Below, piece after piece: positions 24,892 through 32,935 of a stretch of 64,000 bases of DNA. The position numbers were made by a program, and so were the translations under genes. Every line of letters begins with the position of its first letter. The stretch's first letter is position 1. The stretch covers positions 62,001-126,000 of the forward strand of contig NZ_FNDY01000006.1 of the NCBI RefSeq assembly GCF_900099895.1. The letters are read 5' to 3'. The notes under the pieces were generated by a model, which worked only from the letters and a program-made list of their open reading frames with translations, was not told the DNA's origin and made no database searches. Origin of the DNA: Paenibacillus naphthalenovorans (GTDB lineage Bacteria; Bacillota; Bacilli; Paenibacillales; NBRC-103111).

Positions 24892-25398
24892 ATGAAAAAA
24901 CTGTATGATTACATCGGCAAAGCAGAGGTTTTTATCGTCAAAACGGCGTTGGCGATCATAACGGCATTGGTTTTTGCCACAGCCATCGCAAGAACCATTG
25001 GTCACCCTATCTCATGGGCTGTGGATGTAGCAACCTTTCTGTTTGCGTGGTGCGTCTTTCTAAGCGCCGATATGGCGATGAGAAACGACAAGCTAGTGAG
25101 CATCGAGCTGGTTGTAAGCCGCCTGCCGGTAAAGGCGCAGTTTTACCTTAAAATCATGAACCAATTCTTGATTATCTTATTTTTGGCGGTACTTATCGGC
25201 TTTGGCTTATGGCTCTCCTATACGACACGGCTCAGAACGTATCAGGGAATTCCGGGCTTCAGCTATACCTGGGTTACGCTGAGCGTGCCCGTCGGGTGCA
25301 TGTTGATGTTAAGCACCACGATCGTGAAAATCAAAGAGCAAATCGCCAGAGGCTATCAGAGTGTTCAAACGACGGAAAGCAATAAAGAATTTCTGTAA
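24892..25398 (+). CDS. dctQ: TRAP transporter small membrane subunit
   Basis: A 168-residue protein with four hydrophobic segments and the DctQ pattern of a short cytoplasmic start, the ISWAVDVATFLFAWCVFLSAD segment and a polar loop before the third helix. ATG 24892 is chosen since GGAGGTG sits 7 bases before it; the frame opens earlier at 24871 without support. It forms the secondary transporter with the DctM encoded 28 bases downstream. Confidence 0.9.
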   Translation: MKKLYDYIGKAEVFIVKTALAIITALVFATAIARTIGHPISWAVDVATFLFAWCVFLSADMAMRNDKLVSIELVVSRLPVKAQFYLKIMNQFLIILFLAVLIGFGLWLSYTTRLRTYQGIPGFSYTWVTLSVPVGCMLMLSTTIVKIKEQIARGYQSVQTTESNKEFL

Positions 25399-25426
25399 TC
25401 ACTTTAATGGAAAGGAGGCATAAAAC

Positions 25427-26710
25427 GTGTTATTGGTCACTATCGTGTTCTTATTACTGATGATTCTGGGCATGCCGGTAGCCTTTGCGATAGGGATTTC
25501 GGGGTTCGTTTTCTTCTTGCAGCAGCCGACACTGTCGTTCACGATGCCGGTCCAGCTTGTGCTAACTCAGACACAAAGCTTTGTTCTGCTTGCGATTCCT
25601 TTATTTGTATTCGCGGGCAACCTGCTGAACGAAACCGGCATTACGCATCGGCTGATGAAGCTGGCGTCCGTGTTGGCGGGACATATGCGTGCGGGGTTGG
25701 CACAAGTGAACATGGTGCTGGCCACGATGCTGGGCGGAATTACGAGCTCGGCGATCGGCGACGCCACCATGCTTGGACGCGTTCTGGGACCGGGCATGAT
25801 CGAGAAAGGGTATTCCAGAGGATTTGCGGCGGGAGTTATCGGTACCAGCTCGATGATTACGACAATGATACCGCCGGGAATCGGTCTTGTTCTTTACGGA
25901 AGCATAGGCGAAGTTTCCATCGGCCGGCTGTTTGCCGCAGGCATTCTTCCCGGTCTCCTCATGATGGTATTGTTAATGGTCGCGGTCTCCGTTACCGCAC
26001 GGAGTAAAGGTTATCAGCCGGAACGGGCAAAAGTGGCTCCTCCCAAAGAAATCTGGACGACTTTCATCGATTGCATATGGGCGTTTCTCTTTCCGATCCT
26101 GCTGCTGGCGGGCTTGCGAACGGGCATATTCACGCCTTCCGAGGCCGGCGCTTTTGCCGCCATTTATGCGATCGTGATCGGTCTGCTTGTTTACAAAGAA
26201 TTTACCTGGAAAAAATTTGTGAGGACGTTGGAAGATACTGCGCTCGACATCGGCATGATCATGCTGTTAATCGCGCTGTCGGCGATCTTCAGTTACGGCT
26301 TAACCTGGGAACAGATCCCGCAAAAAATGGCGGCCTTGCTGCTGAACATTTCCGAAACGCCATGGATCATCATGCTTATTCTCATCGTGTTCCTGCTGAT
26401 CGTGGGCATGTTCATGGACTCGACGGTCTTGATCCTGTTGTTGACCTCCATTCTCATTCCGGTCGCCGTACAGCTGAACATCGACCTCGTTCATTTTGGC
26501 ATTGTGATGGTTTTGACGCTGACGATCGGGCTTTTAACGCCGCCGGTCGGAGTGGTCATGTATATCGTTTGCTCCATCTTTGAAACCTCCTTCTGGAGAT
26601 TCATAAAAGAATCCTGGCTGCTGCTGCTAAGCGTATTGCTGGTCGTCATTGCGGTTATTTTCATTCCGGATTTAACGTTGTTCATTCCAAATTTAATCTT
26701 CGGCAAGTAA
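25427..26710 (+). CDS. dctM: TRAP transporter large membrane subunit
   Basis: A 427-residue integral membrane protein with about 12 hydrophobic segments. DctM hallmarks are ILGMPVAFAIGISG near the start, LAIPLFVFAGNLLNETG near residue 60, GTSSMITTMIPPGIG near 145 and LLTPPVGVVMY near 370. The GTG start follows AAAGGAGG by 7 bases. It drives sodium- or proton-coupled uptake of the ligand held by DctP. Confidence 0.92.
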   Translation: MLLVTIVFLLLMILGMPVAFAIGISGFVFFLQQPTLSFTMPVQLVLTQTQSFVLLAIPLFVFAGNLLNETGITHRLMKLASVLAGHMRAGLAQVNMVLATMLGGITSSAIGDATMLGRVLGPGMIEKGYSRGFAAGVIGTSSMITTMIPPGIGLVLYGSIGEVSIGRLFAAGILPGLLMMVLLMVAVSVTARSKGYQPERAKVAPPKEIWTTFIDCIWAFLFPILLLAGLRTGIFTPSEAGAFAAIYAIVIGLLVYKEFTWKKFVRTLEDTALDIGMIMLLIALSAIFSYGLTWEQIPQKMAALLLNISETPWIIMLILIVFLLIVGMFMDSTVLILLLTSILIPVAVQLNIDLVHFGIVMVLTLTIGLLTPPVGVVMYIVCSIFETSFWRFIKESWLLLLSVLLVVIAVIFIPDLTLFIPNLIFGK

Positions 26711-26744
26711 ATATTGTCTTTCCGTGATTAGGAGGATTCTAACA

Positions 26745-27503
26745 TTGGATTTTTCGAAAAAAGTGGTGCTGGTGACCGGAGCAGGATCGGGGATCGGACT
26801 TGCCGCTGCCGTACAGTTTGGCAAATATGGCGCTAAAGTGGCAGTGAATTCCCGTACGGCCAGCCATGGGGAAGCAGCTGTAGAGCTATTGAAAAAGGCG
26901 GGGGCTGAAGGGATATTCGTCCAAGGCGATGTCTCCAATCCGGCCGATGCCGAACGTATTGTAAAGGAAACCGTCCAAGCCTTCGGCAGAATCGACATCC
27001 TGGTCAACAATGCGGGGATTGTACTGCCCGGCAGAGTAGACAACATGTCGGAGGAAGATTTCGATAAAACCATGCAGGTCAATGTAAAGGGGACATTTCT
27101 GGTTTCGAAATATGCCGTACTGCAAATGAAGAAGCAAGGCGGCGGAGTGATTGTCAATAACGGTTCTGTCGCGGCATTGAAAGGCCACACCGACAGAAGT
27201 GCCTATTCCGCATCGAAAGGAGCCGTGGTATCGTTGACGAAAGCCATGGCGGCCGATTATATCAATGACAACATCCGGGTAAACTGTGTCTGCCCCGGCA
27301 CGACATATACGCAGGCTATTGAGGAAAAGATCAGAAATGCCGCCGATCCGGCGGCAATGGAAGCGATGTTTACCGCAAGACAGCCGATGGGACGTCTCGG
27401 CAGGGTGGAAGAAATCGCGCATGCGATTTTATTCGCCTGCTGCGATGAGTCCGCATTCATGACCGGCAGTCTGATTACGATAGATGGCGGAATGACCATG
27501 TAA
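26745..27503 (+). CDS. SDR-family oxidoreductase
   Basis: A 252-residue classical short-chain dehydrogenase. The cofactor motif is TGAGSGIG and the NNAG motif follows near residue 86. The catalytic Ser, Tyr and Lys are in NNGSVAALKGHTDRSAYSASKGA, and the C-terminus has the FMTGSLITIDGG signature. TTG 26745 is the best start because AGGAGG ends 9 bases before it and the enzyme begins directly with DFSKKVVLVTGAG. It is the last gene of the kinase/TRAP module and probably oxidises a hydroxyl of the imported compound. Confidence 0.9.
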   Translation: MDFSKKVVLVTGAGSGIGLAAAVQFGKYGAKVAVNSRTASHGEAAVELLKKAGAEGIFVQGDVSNPADAERIVKETVQAFGRIDILVNNAGIVLPGRVDNMSEEDFDKTMQVNVKGTFLVSKYAVLQMKKQGGGVIVNNGSVAALKGHTDRSAYSASKGAVVSLTKAMAADYINDNIRVNCVCPGTTYTQAIEEKIRNAADPAAMEAMFTARQPMGRLGRVEEIAHAILFACCDESAFMTGSLITIDGGMTM

Positions 27504-27512
27504 ACGCTTGAA
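27499..27512 (+). promoter_or_regulatory. cre-like site (weak)
   Basis: TGTAAACGCTTGAA overlaps the SDR stop codon and matches the CcpA consensus TGWAARCGYTWNCW at all but one position. It is about 165 bases upstream of the next GntR gene. Its role in catabolite control is inferred. Confidence 0.3.
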
Positions 27513-27519
27513 CGCATAG

Positions 27520-27566
27520 AAGCTGTACCTGATTGTAGTTCGTCTACAACGGGTACGGCTTTTTTA
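27520..27566 (+). terminator. Terminator at the end of module 3
   Basis: AAGCTGTACC pairs with GGGTACGGCTT, with TGTAG/CTACA forming an inner stem, followed by T6. It separates the kinase/TRAP operon from the next regulator. Confidence 0.75.
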
Positions 27567-27604
27567 TACCCCGAAAAAATATAAACATTGAAATTCATTC
27601 GGGT

Positions 27605-27636
27605 ATTTATATATAATAAAATTAATTATATATAAT
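27605..27636. promoter_or_regulatory. AT-rich palindromic boxes upstream of the GntR gene
   Basis: ATTATATATAAT (27625-27636) is a perfect 12-bp palindrome, and ATTTATATATAAT (27605-27617) is a near copy. The same 12-mer occurs exactly at 28403-28414 and 28455-28466 ahead of the TRAP operon, so these are likely operators for the regulator encoded at 27678. Confidence 0.5.
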
Positions 27637-27677
27637 AACAGATTTTTTATAAAAAATGATTGAACAGGAGTGAGAAG

Positions 27678-28331
27678 ATGAATCCGATTAATAACCAGTC
27701 AACTCGATTGGTTTCTCTAAAAGATGAGATCAAACAGAAACTGAGAGAGGACATTATCTCGAATACATTAAAACCTGGACAGCGTATAGTAGAAACAGAA
27801 ATTGCAAAAAATCATGGTATTAGTCAGGTTCCTGTCCGTGAAGCGTTAAGGGGATTGGAAGAGGAAGGATTAGTGAAAACAGTTAAATACAAAGGAGCCT
27901 TTGTTACTGAGATCAATCAAGTCGAACTTTATCATATTTTCTCTTTACGTACCGAAATAGAAACCAGCGTACTTGAAATTGTTGTCCCCAAATTAACAAG
28001 ACGGGATACAGGGGAACTGTACGATATAGTTGAAAAGATGAAAAGCGGAACTCCGGACTATTTAACACAATCAGGCTTCGATATGGATTTTCATTCTAAA
28101 ATTATTGAATGGTCTCAAATTGAAATTTATAACAGGGTATGGGGAATTTTGAACACTCATATTCGAAGGTATATTGCATACCTCCATCCAACTATACAAA
28201 TAAAACCTGAAGAAGTCTATAAATACCATTTAGAGCTCGTTGAAGTATTGGAACAAGGCGATGTAGAAAAATCAAAGGCAGCATTTAGAGAACATATCAT
28301 GTCCTTTTGTAATGAAACAAGAATAAAATGA
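27678..28331 (+). CDS. GntR-family regulator, FCD type
   Basis: A 217-residue regulator with a GntR winged helix (LKPGQRIVETEIAKNHGIS, then QVPVREALRGLEEEGLVKT) and a short FCD domain. ATG 27678 follows CAGGAGTGAG; an earlier TTG at 27660 lacks a site. Its codons are visibly more AT-rich than those of the neighbouring modules. Exact copies of ATTATATATAAT occur both upstream of it and between it and the dctP gene at 28777, suggesting it controls itself and the following TRAP/dehydratase genes. The ligand is unknown, probably a sugar acid. Confidence 0.9.
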   Translation: MNPINNQSTRLVSLKDEIKQKLREDIISNTLKPGQRIVETEIAKNHGISQVPVREALRGLEEEGLVKTVKYKGAFVTEINQVELYHIFSLRTEIETSVLEIVVPKLTRRDTGELYDIVEKMKSGTPDYLTQSGFDMDFHSKIIEWSQIEIYNRVWGILNTHIRRYIAYLHPTIQIKPEEVYKYHLELVEVLEQGDVEKSKAAFREHIMSFCNETRIK

Positions 28332-28338
28332 GTGATAT

Positions 28339-28388
28339 AAATGGCTTTTCCTTTAGGAAATTCACAAGGAGAAGCCATTTTTTTATTT
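28339..28388 (+). terminator. Terminator after the GntR gene
   Basis: AAATGGCTTTTCC (28339-28351) pairs with GGAGAAGCCATTT (28368-28380) with one mismatch, then a T-rich tract. It makes the regulator a single-gene transcript separate from the TRAP operon. Confidence 0.8.
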
Positions 28389-28398
28389 AGAAGAAAAA

Positions 28399-28485
28399 AA
28401 ACATTATATATAATGTTTAATTTTATATATAAATATCTTGACGATTTTTGTTATATTATATATAATCCGTATTAATATATATAAT
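28399..28485. promoter_or_regulatory. Cluster of ATTATATATAAT operators upstream of the TRAP operon
   Basis: AAACATTATATATAATGTTT (28399-28418) is a perfect 20-bp palindrome containing the 12-mer. A second exact 12-mer lies at 28455-28466 and a related ATTAATATATATAAT at 28471-28485. They lie in the 445-bp gap before dctP and probably bind the GntR protein encoded at 27678. Some of these AT-rich stretches may double as -10 elements. Confidence 0.5.
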
Positions 28486-28589
28486 AAATAGGAGATGGAT
28501 TGAGAATAAGAAACGGGGGAGACAGACGCTAGACTGACTATAGTTATGATTTGGGGGAGATGCTTCATTTAAACTGCACTTCAATCGAT

Positions 28590-28603
28590 TGAAAGCGCTA
28601 TAT
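28590..28603 (+). promoter_or_regulatory. cre-like site upstream of the second TRAP operon
   Basis: TGAAAGCGCTATAT matches the CcpA site consensus at all but one position and lies about 175 bases before the dctP start. CcpA control would fit an operon for a secondary carbon source. The rest of this gap (28604-28776) shows nothing I recognise besides the ribosome binding site. Confidence 0.35.
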
Positions 28604-28776
28604 TAACCTCTGCCATTTCATGGGAGAAGGCTTGGAAGAAGAGTAAGAATAAGCGGCCGCTAAACAGAAAACATGTAAATGTGTATGTCTAAACAATAAT
28701 ATGTAACCGCCATCATGAATGATGATTTGTATTTCAATATCTTAACAAGATCAATTTTGTGAGAGGAGCATTACAA

Positions 28777-29844
28777 GTGAAAAGTTTATGGAAAAAAGCG
28801 ATTTCCGGTCTGGTCGTCTTTGGTCTTCTTATTTCGGTAATTGGCTGCGGGGGAGGTCAAAATAACAATACTACAGTTCAATCCGGAACCTCTGAAAACA
28901 AGGGAATCAGTGAACGTAAATTTAAACTTTCTGTCGGGTTAACCGAGGATCATCCTGAAGGCGTTGGCGGAAAAAAGTTCAAAGAAATCGTTGAGAAAAA
29001 CAGCGGAGGAAAATTTCAAGTAAACGTATACTTTAACAACCAATTAGGTGATGACAAAAAGGTTTCCGATTCCCTTCAGTCAGGAACCGTGGAGTTGGGG
29101 ATTATTTCGACCTCGCCACTAACAGCAAGTGTGAAAGAATTCGGTATTTTCGACCTGCCGTTTATATTCAACAATGAAAAAGAAGCCGATGCCGTGTTAG
29201 ATGGTACGGTAGGAAAAACTTTGCTGGATAAATTGCCGGCCCATAACTTAATCGGGCTCGGATATTGGGAAAACGGGTTCCGTAACCTGACGAATAGTAA
29301 GAAGCCGGTAGCTACTCTAGAGGATTTCAAGGGATTAAAAATTAGGACGATTCCAAACCAAGTCCATCTCGATGTATTTAAAGCTTTAGGTGCCAATCCA
29401 ACACCGATGCCTTTCTCGGAGTTGTTTACAGCAATGGAGTCGAAAACCATCGACGGACAGGAAAATCCCTTGACTGCTATTCAATCAAGTAAATTCTATG
29501 AAGTCCAATCCCATTTGAGCCTATCCAAGCATTTGTATACACCATTTATTTTCATGGCCAGTAAGAAATTCTGGGACAAGCTCAATGATCAAGAAAAGAA
29601 AATTTTACAAGATGCGGTCATTGAGGCGGGAAAGTTTCAGCGTGAGCTAAACCGGGAAGAAACGAAAAAGTCACTGGAGTATTTGAAAAACAAAGGCATG
29701 CAGGTAAGTGAATTTTCAAATGAGGAAACAAAAAAGATTCAAGAAGCCGTTAAACCAGTGATTGACAAGTACTCTAAAGAGCTTGGAGAAGAGCTTGTAA
29801 AGAAAATGTTCGATGAGATTCAAAAAGTAAGAGGAGAGAAGTAA
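28777..29844 (+). CDS. dctP: TRAP transporter substrate-binding lipoprotein (second system)
   Basis: A 355-residue DctP-family lipoprotein, lipobox VIGC at about residue 25. VGLTEDHPEGVGGKKFKEIV opens the mature fold, and FRNLTNSKKPVATLEDFKG with LKIRTIPNQVHLDVFKALGA holds the ligand-carboxylate Arg. GTG 28777 follows AGAGGAGC. It feeds the DctQ and DctM encoded next. A hairpin lies between it and dctQ. With a mannonate-dehydratase-like enzyme in the same module, a hexuronate or aldonate ligand is plausible. Confidence 0.92.
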   Translation: MKSLWKKAISGLVVFGLLISVIGCGGGQNNNTTVQSGTSENKGISERKFKLSVGLTEDHPEGVGGKKFKEIVEKNSGGKFQVNVYFNNQLGDDKKVSDSLQSGTVELGIISTSPLTASVKEFGIFDLPFIFNNEKEADAVLDGTVGKTLLDKLPAHNLIGLGYWENGFRNLTNSKKPVATLEDFKGLKIRTIPNQVHLDVFKALGANPTPMPFSELFTAMESKTIDGQENPLTAIQSSKFYEVQSHLSLSKHLYTPFIFMASKKFWDKLNDQEKKILQDAVIEAGKFQRELNREETKKSLEYLKNKGMQVSEFSNEETKKIQEAVKPVIDKYSKELGEELVKKMFDEIQKVRGEK

Positions 29845-29869
29845 ACAAGAAAGCCCTAGCTTTTTAGAA

Positions 29870-29926
29870 GGGAGGATTAGGGTGGATGTGAAGCGGGTGT
29901 CGTGAGCATCTTTCATTAGTCCTCCC
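29870..29926 (+). promoter_or_regulatory. Intercistronic hairpin between dctP and dctQ (second TRAP)
   Basis: GGGAGGATTA (29870-29879) can pair with TAGTCCTCCC (29917-29926), nine Watson-Crick pairs plus one G-U, around a 37-base loop. It occupies the same relative place as the 24823-24869 hairpin of the first TRAP operon. Confidence 0.5.
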
Positions 29927-29988
29927 CATTTCGTCACGGCTGCGATTGATTAACAACTTGATTAAACAACTGGAAAGGAGTGATCACC

Positions 29989-30570
29989 GTGGTAAAGTTG
30001 ATCGACAGAATCAGTGGCCTGCTCAATTTTTTTATCGTTTGTTCTTTATCATTGATGACCATATTTGTGTTCGGGAACGTTGTTTTACGGTACGTTTTTA
30101 ATACAGGGCTCACTTGGTCAGAGGAACTATCAAGGTTTTTGTTTATTTGGATGATTTTTTTAGGATCGATTCTTGGCCTTAAGGATAATGAGCATTTGGG
30201 TGTCGACATGATGGTGAAGAAGCTTTCGTATAAGGGTAAGAAGATATGTTTCGTGGTCAGTAATCTATTAATATTAATTACACTTGTGTTCCTGTTTGAC
30301 GGAAGCTGGAAGCTGACCATCATTAATTTAAATCAAACGGCTCCAGCTTCAGGCCTGCCCTATTTTTTCATCTACGGCATCGGACTTGTTACAAGCATTG
30401 GAATGATGGTTATTGTTTTCGCGAATCTATATCGTATTTTGTTCAATAAATATAGCGAGAAAGATTTGATTATGACGACAGACTCGGAAGAACTGGTAGG
30501 GCAAGCTGGATTCGGGCATATGAATGAGCGGCGAAACACCGGGGACAGAATAGGAGGCGGAACATCGTGA
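29989..30570 (+). CDS. dctQ: TRAP transporter small membrane subunit (second system)
   Basis: A 193-residue protein with four hydrophobic segments. VFGNVVLRYVFNTGLTWSEE is the DctQ signature, followed by LSRFLFIWMIFLGSILGLKD. GTG 29989 is preferred because AAAGGAG ends 8 bases before it, over the GTG at 29980 that overlaps this site. The C-terminal tail is a polar extension of about 30 residues. It overlaps dctM by four bases. Confidence 0.9.
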   Translation: MVKLIDRISGLLNFFIVCSLSLMTIFVFGNVVLRYVFNTGLTWSEELSRFLFIWMIFLGSILGLKDNEHLGVDMMVKKLSYKGKKICFVVSNLLILITLVFLFDGSWKLTIINLNQTAPASGLPYFFIYGIGLVTSIGMMVIVFANLYRILFNKYSEKDLIMTTDSEELVGQAGFGHMNERRNTGDRIGGGTS

Positions 30571-31847
30571 CTCTGGTTGTATTTGTAGCTTCACTGCTAG
30601 GAATAATGGCATTGGGTACCCCAATTGCGTTCGCTCTGTTAATTAGCGGTTTAACGCTCATGCTAGTTATGGATAATTTCGATACGCAAATTTTAGCATC
30701 CAACCTGATTGATGGTGCCGACAATTTTGCTCTTATGGCGATCCCCTTTTTTATTCTGGCAGGAGAGGTTATGAACGCAGGAGGCATTTCCAAACGGATC
30801 ATCGCGTTAGCGATGGCTCTCGTTGGCCATGTCCGCGGTGGGCTTGGATACGTTGCCATTATCGCCAGCCTTTTGTTTGCAGGTTTGTCCGGTTCGGCAG
30901 TGGCCGATACGGCGGCTCTGGGAGCTATATTAATCCCAATGATGGCAAAGGCGGGGTATGACCGGAACCGATCGGCTGGCTTAATTGCCGCAGGGGGCAT
31001 TATCGCACCTGTTATTCCGCCAAGTATTCCTATGATTATATTCGGGGTAACGAGTGGTGTTTCCATTTCCAAATTGTTCATGGCAGGGATCGTGCCCGGT
31101 ATTCTTCTTGCAGTGGCTTTGACCATTACCTGGGCATGGATTGTGCGAAAAGAAAAAGTGGAAACACAGCCGCGAAAATCAGCCAAAGAAATGTGGCTCG
31201 CAACCCGGTCTGCCATCTGGGCCTTGATGCTTCCTGCAATTATTATTGGAGGTTTGCGCGGGGGAATCTTTACACCTACGGAAGCGGCAGCAGTGGCTGC
31301 GGTGTACGCCTTGTTTGTTGGTATGGTGGTTTACCGTGAGTTAAAGTTTGACCAGCTATACAAAGTAGTGTTGGCTGCTGCCAAAACAACAAGCGTGGTT
31401 ATGCTTTTAGCGGCTGCCGCTATGGTGTCCGCTTGGTTAATTACAATAGCGAACATACCGGGGCAAGTGACCGCACTTCTCGAACCTTTTCTGGATAACA
31501 AGGTACTTCTTTTGCTCGCTATAAATGCATTAGTATTTTTGGTCGGTACGGCCATGGATTTAACGCCTACGATCTTGATTCTTACCCCCGTGCTGATGCC
31601 GATCATTGAACATGCAGGTATAGATCCTGTCTTTTTCGGATTGCTCTTTGTGCTGAATAACTGTATCGGACTACTAACCCCGCCAGTCGGAACAGTGCTC
31701 AACGTAGCAGCAGGTGTAGGGAAAATTGGAATGGACGATATCATAAAAGGCGTAGTGCCCTTTTTAATTGCGGAAGTGTTGGTTCTGCTCTTGTTAACCA
31801 TTTTTCCTCAAATCGTTTTGGCTCCTTTAGGGTGGTTGCATCAGTAA
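30567..31847 (+). CDS. dctM: TRAP transporter large membrane subunit (second system)
   Basis: A 426-residue membrane protein with the DctM pattern: LGTPIAFALLISGL at the start, LMAIPFFILAGEVMNAGGIS near residue 55, GGIIAPVIPPSIPMIIFG near residue 145 and GLLTPPVGTVLN near residue 370. The GTG start overlaps the dctQ stop by four bases, so the two membrane subunits are translationally coupled. It imports the ligand of the second DctP. Confidence 0.92.
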   Translation: MTLVVFVASLLGIMALGTPIAFALLISGLTLMLVMDNFDTQILASNLIDGADNFALMAIPFFILAGEVMNAGGISKRIIALAMALVGHVRGGLGYVAIIASLLFAGLSGSAVADTAALGAILIPMMAKAGYDRNRSAGLIAAGGIIAPVIPPSIPMIIFGVTSGVSISKLFMAGIVPGILLAVALTITWAWIVRKEKVETQPRKSAKEMWLATRSAIWALMLPAIIIGGLRGGIFTPTEAAAVAAVYALFVGMVVYRELKFDQLYKVVLAAAKTTSVVMLLAAAAMVSAWLITIANIPGQVTALLEPFLDNKVLLLLAINALVFLVGTAMDLTPTILILTPVLMPIIEHAGIDPVFFGLLFVLNNCIGLLTPPVGTVLNVAAGVGKIGMDDIIKGVVPFLIAEVLVLLLLTIFPQIVLAPLGWLHQ

Positions 31848-31905
31848 CCAAGAACCTAAAATAAATGAAATTCTTATTGTAAAAACTCATTTGGAGGCGC
31901 ATGCA

Positions 31906-32916
31906 ATGAAAGCAGGAATGTACATTGCCGAGAAAAAAGTTCAAACGGAATCCATCGAAAAACCCGTTGCAGGGGAAGGCGAAGCACTGATTAAAGTTGC
32001 CTATGCAGGGATTTGCGGTACGGATATGATGATTTTTGCAGGGAAACATCCACGGGCTAAGGCTCCGGTAGTTTTGGGTCATGAGTTTAGCGGAACGATT
32101 GAGTCCATTGCGGACAATGATCACTTCCACCGGGGGGATCGCGTAACCGTCGAGCCTTATTTAACTTGCGGAACATGCGCTGCTTGTCTTGCTGGACAGT
32201 ATCATGTATGTGCAACATTAAGATGCATCGGTATTGATAAGGACGGGGGATTCGCCGAATACGTTGCCGTACCCATTCACCGTCTTCATCATCTGCCTAA
32301 CAACGTGTCTGATGAAGAGGGTGCGCTGACAGAGCCGCTTGCTATTGCCGTACATACGGTTAGGCGATCGGACCTGAAGGTTGGGGACAGCGTAGTTATT
32401 TTGGGAGCAGGCCCGATCGGGCTGCTTATTGGCCAGGTGGCCAAACAGGCGGGCGCAAGCGAGATCTTTATTTCGGATATCAGTCCTTACCGTCTGCAGG
32501 TCGCAAAACAAATGGGCTTTACGGCAGTTCATGCGAAAGAAGAGGACATTAAAGAAGCGGTGCTTTCTTTTACTAAAGGTGTTGGTGCCGATATCGTATT
32601 TGAGGTTGCGGGAACTCAGGCTACAGCCAATCAGATGATTCAATGTATCAAATACCAGGGCAAAATCGTGGTCGTAAGTGTGTATAAGCAAGCGCCAACC
32701 ATTGATTTAGCCGCCATGCACTTCAGAGAAATATCTTTGACAACGACAAGATGTGCAAATTCAAACGATTTTGCTATAGCAATTAGACTTATGGAGAAAA
32801 AAATTATTGATGTTGCTTCTCTGATTTCCCATAAGCTTCCGCTGGATGATATTCAGCAAGGTTTTTCAACTATGGAAAATACGGATATTTCTTTGAAAGT
32901 ATTATTTCACCCGTAA
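31906..32916 (+). CDS. Zinc-dependent alcohol dehydrogenase (sorbitol/threonine dehydrogenase-like)
   Basis: A 336-residue medium-chain dehydrogenase. CGTDMMIFAGKHPRAKAPVV and GHEFSG hold the catalytic zinc ligands, CGTCAACLAGQYHVC contains structural-zinc cysteines, and GAGPIGLLIGQVAKQAG is the NAD-binding loop. ATG 31906 follows TGGAGGCG. Within a module containing a TRAP transporter, an SDR and a mannonate-dehydratase-like enzyme, it probably oxidises a polyol, aldonate or L-isomer such as galactonate or idonate. The substrate is not determined by sequence alone. Confidence 0.9.
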   Translation: MKAGMYIAEKKVQTESIEKPVAGEGEALIKVAYAGICGTDMMIFAGKHPRAKAPVVLGHEFSGTIESIADNDHFHRGDRVTVEPYLTCGTCAACLAGQYHVCATLRCIGIDKDGGFAEYVAVPIHRLHHLPNNVSDEEGALTEPLAIAVHTVRRSDLKVGDSVVILGAGPIGLLIGQVAKQAGASEIFISDISPYRLQVAKQMGFTAVHAKEEDIKEAVLSFTKGVGADIVFEVAGTQATANQMIQCIKYQGKIVVVSVYKQAPTIDLAAMHFREISLTTTRCANSNDFAIAIRLMEKKIIDVASLISHKLPLDDIQQGFSTMENTDISLKVLFHP

Positions 32917-32935
32917 AAATAGGAGCGAGAACCCC

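Noticed and set aside
27605-28485. AT-rich repeats as a CRISPR array or replication origin
   Set aside because: Copies are only 12 bp, irregularly spaced, separated by a gene, and without DnaA boxes or spacers.
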